Position numbers and translations under genes: made by a program
The notes under the pieces: generated by a model
Told to the model about the DNA's origin: nothing
Database searches by the model: none
The model's input: the letters and a program-made list of their open reading frames with translations, nothing else
Assembly: GCA_964019335.1 (NCBI GenBank)
Contig: OZ025668.1
Span: 62,001 to 126,000 of the forward strand
DNA: 64,000 nucleotides
Source: Diplonema japonicum
Taxonomy: Eukaryota > Euglenozoa > Diplonemea > Diplonemida > Diplonemidae
Direction: 5' to 3'
Shown: positions 63,000-64,000 of the stretch, one piece after another
Position numbering within the stretch: position 1 is the stretch's first letter
Layout: every line of letters starts with the position of its first letter

Positions 63000-63698
63000 C
63001 TAGAACACATCAGTAGAAGCGGACGATCGCCTCCTCCGTTCCCTCATCGAAACCCATGAGTACGACCCTTCTCTTTCTTTCTCATCATATGAAGGGGGGC
63101 AATAAGCAGCACTGACAGGGGTTAAAGGTTGGTGTTGAAGTCCAAGTGGTGAGTCAGCACCTTCTTCCATCGCTAAGAGCTCTAAAAGCAACCTTTTACG
63201 TTTAATATTACAAGGGGCTACTTGCGCTCGTGACACAGGGGGTGGGGGTGAATATTCCCTTGTAGGTCTTACAGATGTGCTTCCTTGCAACCGCTCGAAT
63301 GCCGCTTTCAGAGCAAGTGAAGAGCCCGACGACATTGGGTGGATCTCCACATTCTCATTAACTATGCTTATGGGATATGGGAGTTTTTCTGGGTCAACCA
63401 GGATGACAATCCCTACTAAAGATTCCATCGCGCCTCTTTGTTTGATGTTTTTCAAGGCTGTTGTGCTTGGCATGCCCAAGTCCCAGTAGTCGGTTGTCAC
63501 CATCCATGTGTTGTCGACAATCCATTCCCCGCCTCTCTTTTCTATCTTTGCTTTTAGATCACCCAGAGCCAGCTCTACCTTTAACTCCAAGCTTCTATTG
63601 TCTGCGGTATGCCCCTCCCACGGGAGGCCGCATTCAATGCAGCATGATGCTTCCCCAGGGTTGCTGTGGCCGCATTCCAAACATGCCCATTCTCGCAT
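63000..63698 (-). CDS. RanBP2-type zinc-finger protein with possible BRCT-like region
   Basis: 232 aa. The N-terminus MREWACLECGHSNPGEASCC plus IECGLPW fits the RanBP2 zinc ribbon W-x-C-x2-C-x10-C-x2-C, a module that binds ssRNA, ubiquitin or Ran. Residues about 45-115 (LKAKIEKRGGEWIVDNTWMV, then TTALKNIKQRGAMES and IVILVDPEKL) have the helix-GG-strand order of a BRCT fold, but similarity is weak. The C-terminal third is Ser/Pro/Arg-rich. Start: the ATG follows an A11 run; the nearest AG is about 15 nt upstream and not pyrimidine-preceded, so the 5' end is less certain than for other genes. It could bind RNA or act in DNA-damage signalling; the sequence does not decide. Confidence 0.6.
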   Translation of the reverse strand: MREWACLECGHSNPGEASCCIECGLPWEGHTADNRSLELKVELALGDLKAKIEKRGGEWIVDNTWMVTTDYWDLGMPSTTALKNIKQRGAMESLVGIVILVDPEKLPYPISIVNENVEIHPMSSGSSLALKAAFERLQGSTSVRPTREYSPPPPVSRAQVAPCNIKRKRLLLELLAMEEGADSPLGLQHQPLTPVSAAYCPPSYDEKEREGSYSWVSMRERRRRSSASTDVF

Positions 63699-64000
63699 TT
63701 TTTTTTTTAATTTTTTCTTTTATCTTTTTTTTTAAATTTTTCGTCCCCCTTTTTTTTCTTGTGGGCAGGGGCCTACGGGTGCTTCATTCTTTTTTTTTTT
63801 TTTTTTTTTTTTTTACCGAGACCTGATGGTCACTTGTGGGTCCTCCCATCACACTCCAGATGAGATGATGAAAATGGCTAGAGGGGAAATCCATTTTTTT
63901 GGACGGGAATGATTTGGCACGTGGGGGGGGGGGGGGGGGGGGATGGAAAAGAATAAAAATCTTTTTTTAAAAAAGAGAAAGGTGAAAAAAAAATAAGAAG
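63699..64000. other. Right-edge low-complexity spacer
   Basis: T-rich tracts (T24 near 63790) and a G20 run at 63923-63942. No gene is visible. Confidence 0.6.

Noticed and set aside
1-64000. tRNA, rRNA, snRNA or spliced-leader RNA genes
   Set aside because: I looked for tRNA B-box, U6 ACAGAGA and rRNA-like conserved stretches and saw none that fit; a covariance search would be decisive.

Overview
This is nuclear DNA from a flagellated, mitochondriate protist. It uses the standard genetic code: TAA, TAG and TGA all terminate genes. Coding sequence is GC-balanced. Spacers are dominated by homopolymer runs of A/T, G and C. I could not fix the lineage. The combination of strictly co-oriented genes, very short gaps, a splice acceptor just before almost every start codon, and a calpain with a DUF1935-like domain points to a group using polycistronic transcription with spliced-leader trans-splicing (euglenozoan-, dinoflagellate- or perkinsid-like expression). 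Unlike kinetoplastids, it has many tiny cis-introns (about 30-55 nt, donor usually GTATG).

All supported genes lie on the minus strand, so transcription reads from 64000 to 1. In that order: a RanBP2-zinc-finger protein (63.7-63.0 kb); a small 60-aa gene; a tight block of four genes (62.5-50.3 kb) holding a coiled-coil protein, a ubiquitin-like-domain protein, a Gln/Pro-rich PH-domain protein and a 2217-aa EGF-repeat membrane protein with a huge helical-repeat tail; an ABCC transporter (49.4-45.6 kb); a calpain (44.5-41.5 kb); a 2979-aa sushi-like-repeat membrane protein (41.0-32.0 kb); a soluble-adenylyl-cyclase-like protein (31.2-26.8 kb); a repeat- and transposon-rich spacer (26.8-22.5 kb); an unknown 341-aa protein; a DExH RNA helicase; a twin-CX9C mitochondrial protein in four short exons; a 1969-aa protein with an RIIa-like domain and about 32 SH3/KOW-like repeats; a Pro/Gln-rich coiled-coil protein; a cyclin-H-like protein with a C-terminal F-box-like region; the axonemal ruler protein CCDC39; and a four-TM protein. 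A signal-peptide gene probably runs off the left edge.

Functional themes are the flagellum (CCDC39, the RIIa-like repeat protein, probably the cyclase), a very large cell surface (two giant single-pass proteins) and RNA/protein regulation. The most unusual items are the helical repeat built on a GPADLxGMDP-like motif in the tail of the EGF protein, the homogenised RGRVGVE repeat array, and the consistent placement of AG acceptors 1-30 nt before start codons, including one intergenic gap of only 44 nt.
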